Part shown: positions 36,038 through 45,295 of the stretch, one piece after another
Layout: each line of letters begins with the position of its first letter
Position numbering within the stretch: the first letter of the stretch is position 1
Assembly (NCBI GenBank): GCA_029248525.1
Contig: JAQWJE010000039.1
Coordinates: 186,001 to 250,000 of the forward strand
Reading direction: 5' to 3'
Source: Candidatus Binatia bacterium
Lineage (GTDB): Bacteria > Desulfobacterota > Binatia > UBA12015
Length of the DNA: 64,000 nt
Made by a program: the position numbers and the translations under genes
Notes under the pieces: generated by a model
What the model was told of the DNA's origin: nothing
Seen by the model: the letters and a program-made list of their open reading frames with translations, nothing else
Database searches by the model: none

Positions 36038-38359
36038 ATGAGTGAGCATGAAAGCGGCGGATCGGGAGGTCGATTCGGGAACTGGCCCAAGCGATTGGGC
36101 CCGGATCGTCCAGCAGATGGCGGTGCGGGAAAGGCACCCCCGCGCGGTCCGGGTTGGGGGCAGGGCAGCCGCTTTGGCGCTTCACCGCAACCCGATCCAG
36201 CCCTGCCGCCCGAAAAGACTCTGCCTGTCGAGAGCCCGCAGCCGAAACGGCGTCGAAAAAAAGCCGAGCCAAAGCACCCGCGGCACACGGTCCCGGTAAT
36301 TTCCGCCAAGGTCACGATTCATCGCGACAAACAGGGAACAGCCCATATTCGCGCCAAGCAGGAGCACGATGCCTGGGCGGCTCTGGGGTTCTGTTGTGGC
36401 GAGGACCGCCTATGGCAGATGGATGTGCTGCGGCGTATCGCGTGGGGGCGAGCGTCCGAGGTATTCGGCCAGGATTGGCTGCTGCACGACAGCCTGGTGC
36501 GGACAGCGGGTGTGGGGCGGCGGGCGACCGCGGCCGCCCAACGCATTCAGGGACTGGCGCATGAGATGTTGGCTGCCTACGCAGGCGGAGTAAATGCGGC
36601 CCGGGCAACCGGTCAACCGCCGGAAGCGACGGCCCTCGAGTATGAAGTGGCGCCGTGGACGGTGGCCGACAGTCTCGCTTTGGAGCTCTACTGGGCGTGG
36701 TCCTCAAGTTGTCGGGTCTGGCCAGAAAAGCTTCGGGCCGCCTTAGGGCAAGGGGACGAAACCGCTGGAGCTCAGCCGGACCCTCGCGAGGCTCTCTGGG
36801 CACGTCTTGACCCCCGTGTTGCATCCTTGGCCGCCGAGCTCCGCGTTGCGGAGTTGCCGGGAAGTTTGGGCTTCGTGACTCCCGCGGGAAAAGCCGCTCA
36901 GCTCGCTACACAATTTAATGGTCCACCCGGAGCTCTTGGGCTCCCCTACGCGGCGCATCTGAGGAGTCCGGAGATCGACATCACCGGATTGGTAATTCCG
37001 GGGACGCCGATTTTCATTGCGGGCCGCAACAAGACGATCGCATGGAGCGCCTCGGCTGTTGTCACTGATGATGTGGACCTGGTCATGGAGGAGCTCGATG
37101 GCATCGGGAATTTCCGCGCGGCAGGCGGGCGCGAGAAGGCCGCCCGTCGACAGGAACTGGTCCGCGTGCGCGGCGGGGACGATCGCCGCATCGAGGTCGT
37201 GGAAACCCGACATGGGCCTCTATTGTCAGGGCTCGCCTCGCAATTTCACGGCGCGCCGGAAGATACGCGAATCTCGATTGCCGTGCGTTGGGGACTGAAC
37301 TCTCTGGGTACCTCCCAATCCGGTTGGTTGGCACTGGCCCGGGCGGCGAACGTTGCACAAGCGAAGGAGGCCTCACGGCTTCTGGGGTCGGGACCGCTGG
37401 CGTTCGAGTTGCTCGTGGCGGATCACGAGGGTCAGGAAGCACGCTACCGGGCTGGTCGCGTGCCGATTCGTTCCGCAGCGAATGATTTGCCGGTGCGTGG
37501 ATGGCACGGAGAGAGCCGTTGGAGTGGCGCCGTTTTCCTGAGCTACGAGGTTGGGGCGGCTGCGGGCAAGGAAGGAAAGTTGTCACGGCTTCGGGAGTCC
37601 GAGGCCCCGGCCAACCACCGGTTGCGCCGGATTCTGGCTGGGGAAGAACTCGATGGCCCAGGCGCCGCGCTGGTTCTCAGCGATGTTGCTGACGATCAGG
37701 CCGAGACAGTTGCGGCAATGCTGAATCGTCATCTCGACCCGGCGTCGCTTGGGGCCCAATCCCTGTCTGCATGGAACGGAGCGGCGGTGCCCGACAGTGC
37801 AGGTGCGGCCTTTTTTTGGGTATTGGTACTCAAATACCTGGCGAAAGCATTATGCAGCGAGAGGGAATTGCAGAAGCTTGGCCGAGCACCGACCGAACTG
37901 ATGGCCATCCTTGTGGCCGAGGGCCGGGTCGAGAATGCCGAGCCGGCCCTTGTGCGCGACGCGGCGGCGCGGACCGAAGAGTTTCTGCTGGCTTCTTGCG
38001 GGTCGGAATGGCGTTGGGAAAGGGTCTGTCAGGTCGATCGGGAGCACATCCTCGGATCGATGGAGCTCTTCTCGTCAGCGGGCCTTCCAGCTCGCACCCA
38101 GATGGGGTCCCCGGGATCGATCTTCCAGGTGGGACTGGCCGACGACCCGGATGGAGTCCGGGTGATCACAGAGCCCTGCGCCCGTCTCATCTGCGATTTG
38201 GGGACCAGTCACGCCGCGATGGTTCTGGCCGGAGGTGTCTCCGGGGTCTCGAGCTCTGTTCATTTCGCCGACCAATCAGCTTCCTTCAATGAAGGTCGGC
38301 TGACCAGCTTTCCCGTTGACGATGACGTACAGGGTGACCTGAGCGAGCTTCTCCCCTAA
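36038..38359 (+). CDS. Divergent penicillin acylase-family (Ntn hydrolase) protein, no signal peptide
   Basis: Protein of 773 residues. After about 85 disordered, basic, Gly/Pro-rich residues (ending near PKRRRKKAEPKH) comes the alpha-chain-like domain with the family phrase IRAKQEHDAWAALGFCCGED and RLWQMDVLRR. The beta-chain region is recognisable by LPYAAHLRSPEIDITGLVIP and RNKTIAWSASAV. The nucleophile segment, usually GSNNW, reads GSLGF with Ser near residue 276, and the DPH motif that follows is replaced. Family members are normally exported; here no signal peptide or membrane helix precedes the domain. Acylase activity is doubtful, though the Ser may be retained. Divergent from the DUF4912 gene. 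Confidence 0.8.
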   Translation: MSEHESGGSGGRFGNWPKRLGPDRPADGGAGKAPPRGPGWGQGSRFGASPQPDPALPPEKTLPVESPQPKRRRKKAEPKHPRHTVPVISAKVTIHRDKQGTAHIRAKQEHDAWAALGFCCGEDRLWQMDVLRRIAWGRASEVFGQDWLLHDSLVRTAGVGRRATAAAQRIQGLAHEMLAAYAGGVNAARATGQPPEATALEYEVAPWTVADSLALELYWAWSSSCRVWPEKLRAALGQGDETAGAQPDPREALWARLDPRVASLAAELRVAELPGSLGFVTPAGKAAQLATQFNGPPGALGLPYAAHLRSPEIDITGLVIPGTPIFIAGRNKTIAWSASAVVTDDVDLVMEELDGIGNFRAAGGREKAARRQELVRVRGGDDRRIEVVETRHGPLLSGLASQFHGAPEDTRISIAVRWGLNSLGTSQSGWLALARAANVAQAKEASRLLGSGPLAFELLVADHEGQEARYRAGRVPIRSAANDLPVRGWHGESRWSGAVFLSYEVGAAAGKEGKLSRLRESEAPANHRLRRILAGEELDGPGAALVLSDVADDQAETVAAMLNRHLDPASLGAQSLSAWNGAAVPDSAGAAFFWVLVLKYLAKALCSERELQKLGRAPTELMAILVAEGRVENAEPALVRDAAARTEEFLLASCGSEWRWERVCQVDREHILGSMELFSSAGLPARTQMGSPGSIFQVGLADDPDGVRVITEPCARLICDLGTSHAAMVLAGGVSGVSSSVHFADQSASFNEGRLTSFPVDDDVQGDLSELLP

Positions 38360-38439
38360 CGGTTCGTCAGCTGCTTTTCCGTCGACCTTCGCCGGACGAC
38401 ACTCGGTGCTGGATGTTTACTGCGCCGGCCGGACAGCGC

Positions 38440-38757
38440 TCAGGCGAGGGCCTTGGTGATCACCGGGGCGAGCTCGCCGCCGGCGTGCATTTCGCGAACG
38501 ATATCGCAGCCGCCGAGGAATTTACCCGAGACATAGACCTGAGGAATCGTCGGCCAGCGTGAGAAGAGTTTGATTCCTTCCCGGATCTCAGGATCCTGCA
38601 AGACGTCTACCGTCTCGTAGGGCACATCGAGGGCATTGAACACCTCGATCGTGGCGGCGGAGAAACCGCACATGGGAAAGGAGGGCGAACCCTTCATGAA
38701 GATGACAATCTTGTTGGCATCAATGGTTTCCTGAATCCTGGTGTCGACTGCTGACAT
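38440..38757 (-). CDS. grxD: Monothiol glutaredoxin (Grx4 family)
   Basis: Protein of 105 residues from ATG 38757. The active site is CGFS in GSPSFPMCGFSAATIEVF, typical of class II monothiol glutaredoxins, with the glutathione-binding WPTIPQVYV and GGCDIVREM. It holds a [2Fe-2S] cluster with glutathione and passes it to targets, often with BolA. The bolA gene lies directly upstream in the same direction (22 bases), so the pair is very likely co-expressed. Confidence 0.94.
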   Translation of the reverse strand: MSAVDTRIQETIDANKIVIFMKGSPSFPMCGFSAATIEVFNALDVPYETVDVLQDPEIREGIKLFSRWPTIPQVYVSGKFLGGCDIVREMHAGGELAPVITKALA

Positions 38758-38779
38758 GATCGTGCTTCCTTCCGTCGCT

Positions 38780-39028
38780 TCAGTGCGACTGGCCCGCTTG
38801 CTCTGGAGTTTTGGTTGAGAGAGAAAGGGCGTGGATCGTTCGCCCATCCACGTCGGCACCCAGAGCCTCGTAGACCATCTGGTGACGTTCGACAGGGGTT
38901 TTGCCCTCAAACGCCGTCGCGACGACGCTGACCTCGAAATGGTCCCCTGTACCGGTGTAATCTCGCACCTGCGCTTGCGCGCCCACGATGGAGGCTTCGA
39001 TCCGTTCCTGTATTTCTAGGGGACTCAT
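38780..39028 (-). CDS. BolA/IbaG-like protein, Grx4 partner
   Basis: Protein of 82 residues with the BolA signature: DHFEVSVVATAFEGKTPVERHQMVYEAL and IHALSLSTKTPEQ at the C-terminus. BolA-Grx4 heterodimers bridge a [2Fe-2S] cluster through conserved His and Cys residues. The operon bolA-grx4 is a common arrangement and supports a shared role in Fe-S trafficking. It is one of two BolA proteins encoded in this window. Confidence 0.9.
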   Translation of the reverse strand: MSPLEIQERIEASIVGAQAQVRDYTGTGDHFEVSVVATAFEGKTPVERHQMVYEALGADVDGRTIHALSLSTKTPEQAGQSH

Positions 39029-39066
39029 GGTTCTCTATTCTAGCACGAGAAGCATCGCTCCGCAGG

Positions 39067-40056
39067 TCAACCGCCGAGGTGATGCATGGCGCGCTGGAGC
39101 GGCTCCACGCCGCGTTCCAGAGCGTGTCCGGTCGGCTTTGCCCCGACGGCATGCAGGAGAATTTCGCCAATCTTTTCCGTATTGGCTCCGGCTCGCAGGG
39201 CTCGTCGCACATCGAGCTCGTCATCGTGAAGCAAACAAAGATGAAAACGCCCGTCAGAGGTAAGCCTCATTCGATTGCAAGTTCCACAATAGGGAGCCGA
39301 AACCGGACTGATAAAGCCGATAACGCCACGAAATCCTGATGCCTGATAGTTCGCGGATTCGTCTGCCGGATTCACGCGGGGGAGGGCTTCCAGGCGGCCG
39401 AGAGCCGTCTCGATCCGGGCTTGCGTATCGACGTTCGAGACAAATCTGCTGCGGGAAACTTCGGCACACTCCCCGCCGCCCAGCGGCATCAGCTCGATGA
39501 AGCGCACGTGCCAATCGTTATCGCGGGTGAGCAAAGCCAGATCCACGACCTCGGTATCATTGAGCCCACCTGTCACCACACAATTGAGTTTGAGCGGCGA
39601 GAATCCGGCCTCGACCGCGGCTTCGATGCCGGCACGAATGGCCGCTGCCGTGCCGCGCCGCATCAGCTTGGGCAGCGAATCTTCGCGCAAGCTGTCCACG
39701 TGAATATTCACTCGATCCAACCCCGCTTCACGAAGGGCTTCTGCCAATGGTGGGAGCAGGATTCCATTGGTCGTCATGGCGACATCGTTAATTCCGTCGA
39801 CGGAGCTGCAGCGCGACACAATTTCGACGAGATCCGGGCGTAGTGTGGGTTCCCCGCCGGTGAAACGTATGCGCCGAAAACCGACGCCGGCCGCAGCGGT
39901 CACTACCGACTCGATCTCGTCCGCCGTCAGAATTTCCTCACGGTCCGCATAGGGTACCTCCCCGAGGGGCATGCAGTAGACGCATCGGAGGTTGCAGTGG
40001 TCCGTGAGGGAGATTCGAAGGTAATCGATCTCGCGATGAAAGCGATCGAGGGGCAT
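39067..40056 (-). CDS. moaA: GTP 3',8-cyclase (molybdenum cofactor synthesis)
   Basis: Radical SAM protein of 329 residues. The N-terminal cluster motif is CNLRCVYC, preceded by YLRISLTDH; FTGGEPTLRPDL binds SAM. The C-terminal second-cluster region contains CGTCNRMRLTSDGRFHLCL, and the protein ends in Gly-Gly as MoaA proteins do. It makes the 3',8-cyclo-GTP precursor of molybdopterin. No other moa gene is adjacent. Confidence 0.95.
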   Translation of the reverse strand: MPLDRFHREIDYLRISLTDHCNLRCVYCMPLGEVPYADREEILTADEIESVVTAAAGVGFRRIRFTGGEPTLRPDLVEIVSRCSSVDGINDVAMTTNGILLPPLAEALREAGLDRVNIHVDSLREDSLPKLMRRGTAAAIRAGIEAAVEAGFSPLKLNCVVTGGLNDTEVVDLALLTRDNDWHVRFIELMPLGGGECAEVSRSRFVSNVDTQARIETALGRLEALPRVNPADESANYQASGFRGVIGFISPVSAPYCGTCNRMRLTSDGRFHLCLLHDDELDVRRALRAGANTEKIGEILLHAVGAKPTGHALERGVEPLQRAMHHLGG

Positions 40057-40133
40057 GACTCACTTAACGCTACTGATGCTTGCGGCAGGTTTCCAGCGGA
40101 TCTCGCGGAAATCAGAGCCAAATCCCAACCGCG

Positions 40134-41135
40134 TCAGGAGGTACGGTCGAGGAGGTCGCGGGTCACTTGCTCGAGGGCGCCGCGATAGATCGAGTCCGGC
40201 AAAGTATCGAGGCAGGCCAGAGCCGAACGGATCCGCGACCGGGCCATCTCCCGAACCTGATCGAGGATATCGGATTGACGCAGTGCGGAAAGCGCATTCT
40301 CTACATCAGTTTTGCTCGGGTTGTCCTTGGTGAAGACCTCGGCGACCTCGGCGTGCGAGGCCAGTGCGAGCACGGTGGGCAGCGCCGGGGCGCCTTCCCG
40401 CAGGTCTGAACCGACAGGTTTCCCGATAATTTCTTCCGGACCGACGACGTCGAGGAGATCATCGACCATTTGAAAGCCGACGCCGATTTCGTCTCCGAAT
40501 CTTGCCAGAGTGTCCACAGCTGCAGGGTCCATTTTTGCAAAATGGGCTCCGATCCGGGCCGATTGACGAAAAAGGGAGGCTGTCTTGCAGTGCGCAATGG
40601 TCAGGTAGTTTTCCAGCACGACTTCCGGGTTGCGGCGGTAGCGGTTCTGGAGCATCTCGCCTTCGCAGAGCTGGACACAGGCTTCGGCAGCCCAGCCCAC
40701 GACTTTCGCGTCGAAGCGGCCAGCGACACTGAATGCCTTGGCAAAAAGGAAATCTCCGCCAACGAGGGTCGGCGTGAGGCCGAACTGGGCATAGGGAGAG
40801 GGCTGCCCACGTCTGACAGTGCCAGAATCAAGGATATCGTCGTGCAGCAGGGTCGCCGAGTGAATCAGCTCGATCGCTGCGCCCACGTCGATGGTATCAG
40901 CGGGTTCCGTGCCGCCAGCGGCACGAAACACCAACAGAGCCAGCGCCGGGCGAATCCGCTTCCCCCCGGAGGCAATCAGCGAATGCCCGACTCGAGTGAG
41001 CAAGACTTCCTTGGAATCGAGAAGATCCAGAATTCGGTCCTCGACCACTTGAAGTTCGTCGGCAACCAGCTCTACAGGTGAACTGGGTCCCCCGGGATCG
41101 AGCCGGGCTACGGATGTCGTGGAAGCAGGTATCAT
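40134..41135 (-). CDS. Polyprenyl diphosphate synthase
   Basis: Protein of about 333 residues of the trans-prenyltransferase family. The first Asp-rich motif is HDDILD with preceding ELIHSATLL, the second is MVDDLLDVVG, and GGKRIRPAL is the family start. It extends isoprenoid chains (octaprenyl or similar) for quinones. The family is certain and the chain length is not. ATG 41135 is preferred; an ATG at 41174 would add 13 residues. Divergent from mrp. Confidence 0.9.
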   Translation of the reverse strand: MIPASTTSVARLDPGGPSSPVELVADELQVVEDRILDLLDSKEVLLTRVGHSLIASGGKRIRPALALLVFRAAGGTEPADTIDVGAAIELIHSATLLHDDILDSGTVRRGQPSPYAQFGLTPTLVGGDFLFAKAFSVAGRFDAKVVGWAAEACVQLCEGEMLQNRYRRNPEVVLENYLTIAHCKTASLFRQSARIGAHFAKMDPAAVDTLARFGDEIGVGFQMVDDLLDVVGPEEIIGKPVGSDLREGAPALPTVLALASHAEVAEVFTKDNPSKTDVENALSALRQSDILDQVREMARSRIRSALACLDTLPDSIYRGALEQVTRDLLDRTS

Positions 41136-41210
41136 ATGCGATGCTCTGTTCCCGATTCGGGTAGGAGAACCCAAAACAGGATGCTATATGTTTAAAAGGT
41201 ACCGCAGGGT

Positions 41211-42272
41211 ATGAGCGACCACAAGATCGATGAAGCAGAAGTGCGAGCATTGCTCGCAGGAGTCAAGCCTCGCGGCGCGCCACGGGACATTCTCTCGTTG
41301 GGAATGGTGGAATCCATCCGCACAGACGGGGGGCGGGTCTCTATCGTGCTGCGCCTGCCCGGTGGCCGAAAGGAAGTCCCGCCCGAACTCGAAAAGGCAA
41401 TCGGTTCGGCTTTGTCGTCGATCGAGGCGCCTCTGGAGCTTGCGGTGGCAGAGGCCGCCGCGGATGCCGCCGGCGATACGAACGGGGCCGGTCTGGACGG
41501 TGTGCGCAAGATTATCGCCGTGAGCTCGGCGAAGGGCGGAGTGGGAAAGTCCACGATCGCGACGAATCTGGCCTGCGCTTTCGCTGCCGACGGGCTTCGT
41601 GTGGGCCTGCTGGATGCCGACGTCTATGGACCCAGCTTGCCGATCATGATGGGTCTGGATGAGCGGCCGCGCGCGGCAGGTGGAAAAAATTTCCATCCCG
41701 TCGAAAAGTTCGGCGTCCGATGCATTTCGATGGGTTTCTTTCTCGACGACGATTCGCCCGTGATCTGGCGTGGTCCCATGGTTTCGGGGCTTGTGCAGCA
41801 ATTCCTGGGCGACTGCGTTTGGGGAGAGCTCGATATTCTGGTCATCGATCTACCGCCGGGCACCGGAGATGCACAACTGACGCTGGCGCAGCAGGTTCGC
41901 CTGGACGGGGCGGTTATTGTCACGACCCCGCAGGATGTCGCGATTCGCGATGTGGTTCGAGGCGTTGCCATGTTCCGCCAGGTGCAAGTGCCGATGCTTG
42001 GTGTTCTTGAAAACATGAGTCACTTTCATTGCGAAAGTTGCGGCCATGACGATCCGATCTTTGGTACCGGTGGTGGGGCCTCTGTCGCGGAGGCCGCGGG
42101 AACGCAGCTTCTGGCGCAAATACCTCTGGAGGAGAGCGTGCGTGCTCAAGGCGACGCGGGCAAGCCCGTGGTTCTCGGGCAGCCCGATTCCATCGCCGCA
42201 CGAGAGCTTCTGAGCGCGGCGAATCGTCTCCGAACCGGCCTGTCCTTGACCGACGCGCCCGGGGCCCCGTGA
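41211..42272 (+). CDS. mrp: Mrp/NBP35-family Fe-S cluster carrier ATPase
   Basis: Protein of 353 residues. The first 90 residues are a MIP18/DUF59-type domain with the ILSLGMVESI strand. Then comes the deviant Walker A SSAKGGVGKSTIATNLA, LLDADVYGPSLPIMM, and LVIDLPPGTGDAQLTLAQ. The cluster-binding Cys pair is in HCESCGH near residue 275. It assembles and transfers Fe-S clusters, probably for clients such as MoaA and the Rieske protein. Its stop overlaps the next gene's GTG start. Confidence 0.95.
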   Translation: MSDHKIDEAEVRALLAGVKPRGAPRDILSLGMVESIRTDGGRVSIVLRLPGGRKEVPPELEKAIGSALSSIEAPLELAVAEAAADAAGDTNGAGLDGVRKIIAVSSAKGGVGKSTIATNLACAFAADGLRVGLLDADVYGPSLPIMMGLDERPRAAGGKNFHPVEKFGVRCISMGFFLDDDSPVIWRGPMVSGLVQQFLGDCVWGELDILVIDLPPGTGDAQLTLAQQVRLDGAVIVTTPQDVAIRDVVRGVAMFRQVQVPMLGVLENMSHFHCESCGHDDPIFGTGGGASVAEAAGTQLLAQIPLEESVRAQGDAGKPVVLGQPDSIAARELLSAANRLRTGLSLTDAPGAP

Positions 42273-43273
42273 AGGCATCCCTGCAATTTGCTTTCTCGGT
42301 TGCCGTGTCGGCCGCGGCGGTTTGGTACAGCGTGCAGGGTGTAAACTTCGATCAATTTGTCTCGGATTTCGGTGCAGCAAAGGTCGCTTGGCTGGCGCCG
42401 ATGGTCGCTGCGGCGGTGCTGGCCATGATTCTGAGGGCGTGGCGTTGGCGGGTGATCCTCGAGACGCTCGCCCCGCTTGAGAAGACTCCGGTTCTGCACG
42501 CGACAAATATCGGTTTTATGGGGAATATGGTGCTTCCCCTTCGGGCCGGCGAGGTCCTGAAACCTCTGGTCGTGGCACGCGCCGGCGAGGTCGGGGCTCC
42601 GGCGGCTCTGGCGTCCGTCGCTGTGGAGCGCATCTGCGACCTGCTGATGCTGGCGGTGTTGGCCGTCGTGACGGTCGGCTTGGTGCCAGGCGACAACTTC
42701 TTGCGTTCCCAGCTGCCCGCACTCTCGGGGGCAGTTGCCGGCATGATCGTGATCCTGGCCTTTGTGGTTGTCTACCGCGAACCCGTCCAGAAGTTGGTAG
42801 ATTGGATCAGCGAATATTTGCCGAAGTTCCTCGGTGAAGCCTTGCGGGATGCAAGTCGCGGCGGTCTGCGGGTTCTGTCGGGGCTGACTCAGCCAGCCTC
42901 GTTTCTTGCGGTCATGGCCATCAGCACCGGGGTTTGGCTTGCGGCAGCAGGTGGTTTCGTTTTCGGCGCTCTTGCTTTGGATATTGAGGCACCGTATTTC
43001 GCGCTGGGGATTGCCACATCCGTAATCGTCGCGGTTGCTGTTTCCGTTCCTTCAGCGCCTGGCTTCATCGGTGTGTTCTGGGCTGGTTCGGAGATTGCGC
43101 TTGGTCTCTTCGGGGTGGATCGCTCTCTGGCCTTCAGCTTCGGCGTTCTCAATTGGTTGGTGCAAATGGTTGTGATTTGCTCGATGGGCGCCTGGTCGCT
43201 CGGGGTCCTGCAAATATCGCTGAAGGATTTACGTGGTAAGGACTCGGATTCAGCCGCAGGGAAGCTCAACTGA
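42269..43273 (+). CDS. UPF0104/LPG-synthase transmembrane-domain protein
   Basis: Membrane protein of 334 residues with about eight hydrophobic segments. Family features are RAWRWRVILETLAPL, GFMGNMVLPLRAGEVLKPLV, ASVAVERICDLLML and, near the end, SVPSAPGFIGVFW. This module forms the flippase part of lysylphosphatidylglycerol synthase and occurs alone in many bacteria, probably moving a lipid or lipid-linked precursor. The substrate is unknown. Start is a GTG overlapping the mrp stop. Confidence 0.83.
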   Translation: MKASLQFAFSVAVSAAAVWYSVQGVNFDQFVSDFGAAKVAWLAPMVAAAVLAMILRAWRWRVILETLAPLEKTPVLHATNIGFMGNMVLPLRAGEVLKPLVVARAGEVGAPAALASVAVERICDLLMLAVLAVVTVGLVPGDNFLRSQLPALSGAVAGMIVILAFVVVYREPVQKLVDWISEYLPKFLGEALRDASRGGLRVLSGLTQPASFLAVMAISTGVWLAAAGGFVFGALALDIEAPYFALGIATSVIVAVAVSVPSAPGFIGVFWAGSEIALGLFGVDRSLAFSFGVLNWLVQMVVICSMGAWSLGVLQISLKDLRGKDSDSAAGKLN

Positions 43274-43288
43274 GCGAGGGATGTGGTC

Positions 43289-44485
43289 ATGCTGAACGGG
43301 AGTACGGTCATACTGGCAGTTGGCGGCGGAATTGCCGCCTACAAAGCCCCCGAATTGGTTCGTCGCCTGCGTGACGAGGGTGCTCGGGTTCGAGTTCTTC
43401 TGACCCGGAATGCACAGCAATTCGTGAGCCGCCTGACCTTGCAAACCCTTTCGGGGGAACCGGTTGCCACGGACCTTTTCGACCTGACGCAGGAGTCCGA
43501 AATCGGACATATCGATCTGGCGGATTCCGCGGATGCGATTCTGGTGGCTCCCGCCACCGCAAACGTGATCGGTAAACTCGCCAACGGGATTGCTGACGAT
43601 TTGCTGACAACGGTCCTTCTGGCCACCCGAGCACCAGTTGTACTGGCGCCGGCCATGAATGTTCATATGTACGAAAACGAGGTTGTGCAGGCCAACCTTG
43701 AAAACCTTCGACGTCGAAATTGTAAGGTAATCCCCCCGGATAATGGTGCACTCGCCTGTGGATACGAAGGGCCGGGACGGCAACCGGATCCACCCGTGCT
43801 GCTCGAAGCATTGGCGGGTGCTCTTGGCCGCAGGGATCTGGAGGCGGAATCCGTCTTGATCACGGCAGGCCCGACTCGAGAGCCTCTGGATCCCGTTCGC
43901 TACCTGTCCAATCGTTCCTCGGGTAAAATGGGCTACGCGCTGGCACGGGCGGCGCTTCGTCGCGGCGCTCACGTTTCGCTCGTCGCAGGCCCGACCGGGC
44001 TCGAAACGCCCGCGGGAGTGGAGTTTCATCGAGTCGAGACCGCCGCCGAAATGGCCGCTCGGGTGGAGGCGTTGTGCGAGACGGCAACGATCGTCATCGC
44101 AGCTGCGGCTGTCGCCGACTACGCGCCCTCCGATATAGCAGCTCAGAAAGCAGCGAAGGCGGCCGGGGGGCTATCCCTCGAGCTTGTGGGGACGCAAGAT
44201 ATCGTCGCCGACGTGGTTCCCCGACGCGCGAGTTTATATGTGGTCGGTTTCGCCGCGGAGACACAGGACGTTCTGGCTCGAGCCGCGAAGAAACGAGAGC
44301 GCAAGAAGCTCGATATGATCGTTGCGAATGACGTGGCCCGAGCTGGCGCTGGTTTCGACGTGGACACAAATATTGTCACAATTCTGGATCGGGCGGGTTC
44401 CCTCGAACTGCCGATGCTTTCGAAAGATGAGGTCGCGGATCGAATCCTGAACCGAATCCGCGAAAACCAATCTTCCCGAGATTGA
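43289..44485 (+). CDS. coaBC: Phosphopantothenoylcysteine decarboxylase/synthetase
   Basis: Bifunctional protein of about 398 residues. The CoaC half (1-185) begins ILAVGGGIAAYKAPELVRRL, has the catalytic His in GHIDLADSADAILVAPATAN, and the substrate-loop Cys in NGALACGYEGPGR. The CoaB half (186-398) starts at AGPTREPLDPVRYLSNRSS and includes DYAPSD. It makes 4'-phosphopantetheine from 4'-phosphopantothenate and cysteine, on the way to CoA. ATG 43289 is preferred over an upstream GTG. Confidence 0.95.
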   Translation: MLNGSTVILAVGGGIAAYKAPELVRRLRDEGARVRVLLTRNAQQFVSRLTLQTLSGEPVATDLFDLTQESEIGHIDLADSADAILVAPATANVIGKLANGIADDLLTTVLLATRAPVVLAPAMNVHMYENEVVQANLENLRRRNCKVIPPDNGALACGYEGPGRQPDPPVLLEALAGALGRRDLEAESVLITAGPTREPLDPVRYLSNRSSGKMGYALARAALRRGAHVSLVAGPTGLETPAGVEFHRVETAAEMAARVEALCETATIVIAAAAVADYAPSDIAAQKAAKAAGGLSLELVGTQDIVADVVPRRASLYVVGFAAETQDVLARAAKKRERKKLDMIVANDVARAGAGFDVDTNIVTILDRAGSLELPMLSKDEVADRILNRIRENQSSRD

Positions 44486-44530
44486 CGATTGGGCTCGACT
44501 TCTCCCGCACAAGGCATAATGTCGTAGGTG

Positions 44531-45295
44531 ATGCAGGACAACGTCAACGAGCTGGCCAGAGACCTTTTGACGCATGTTCGCAGCTTGCGTGACGCCGGAA
44601 TTCTATCCGTGGCACGGAGCAAATCGAGTTTCGATGGTGATTTCTCCGATCCGTCTCGGGGGGACGGCAATGCGGACGGGGCCGTAACAGCGCCGGCTCG
44701 CATATCTGCCTCTGCGCGAACTCGGGAGGATTCTGCAGCGCAACTTTCGGCGATCGAGCGTGAGCTCGTCGGGTGCGAGCTCTGCCGGCTTTCCCGCGGT
44801 CGCCAACAAATCGTCTTCGGGACGGGAAATCCGGACGCTCGGATTCTTTTCGTAGGCGAGGGACCCGGCAAGGACGAAGACGAGTCCGGCAAACCCTTTG
44901 TCGGCCCGGCGGGTCAATTGCTGACGGATATCATCGAAAAAGGAATGAAGATCCCGCGGGACGAGGTCTATATCTGCAACGTGGTGAAATGCCGACCGCC
45001 CGGCAACCGCAACCCGGAGGAGGACGAAGTCGCGAGTTGCCGTCCTTTCCTCCAGCAACAGATGCAGGCGGTTGCCCCCGAGGTGGTCATCGCACTCGGC
45101 AAGTTCGCGGCGCAGACAATTCTGGGGACGACCGTGCCGATCACCAGACTTCGAGGGAACTGGCAGGATTATGATGGGATTCCCGTGATGCCCACCTTTC
45201 ATCCCGCCCACCTTCTCCGTAATCCCGCCCTCAAGCGAGATGTGTGGACGGATATTCAGCAGGTGATGCGTCACCTGGGGATGCCGGGGGTTTGA
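44531..45295 (+). CDS. Uracil-DNA glycosylase, family 4
   Basis: Protein of 254 residues. Residues 1-75 are a variable N-terminal extension. The catalytic domain has the four cluster-type Cys (CELCRL near 82, CNVVKC, and a later one), GEGPGKDEDESGKPFVGPAG (motif 1) and the substrate motif HPAHLLRNP. It removes uracil from DNA. The family 4 motif contains Glu-Asp and matches the [4Fe-4S] class. The stop overlaps the start of nfeD (TGATG). Confidence 0.9.
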   Translation: MQDNVNELARDLLTHVRSLRDAGILSVARSKSSFDGDFSDPSRGDGNADGAVTAPARISASARTREDSAAQLSAIERELVGCELCRLSRGRQQIVFGTGNPDARILFVGEGPGKDEDESGKPFVGPAGQLLTDIIEKGMKIPRDEVYICNVVKCRPPGNRNPEEDEVASCRPFLQQQMQAVAPEVVIALGKFAAQTILGTTVPITRLRGNWQDYDGIPVMPTFHPAHLLRNPALKRDVWTDIQQVMRHLGMPGV

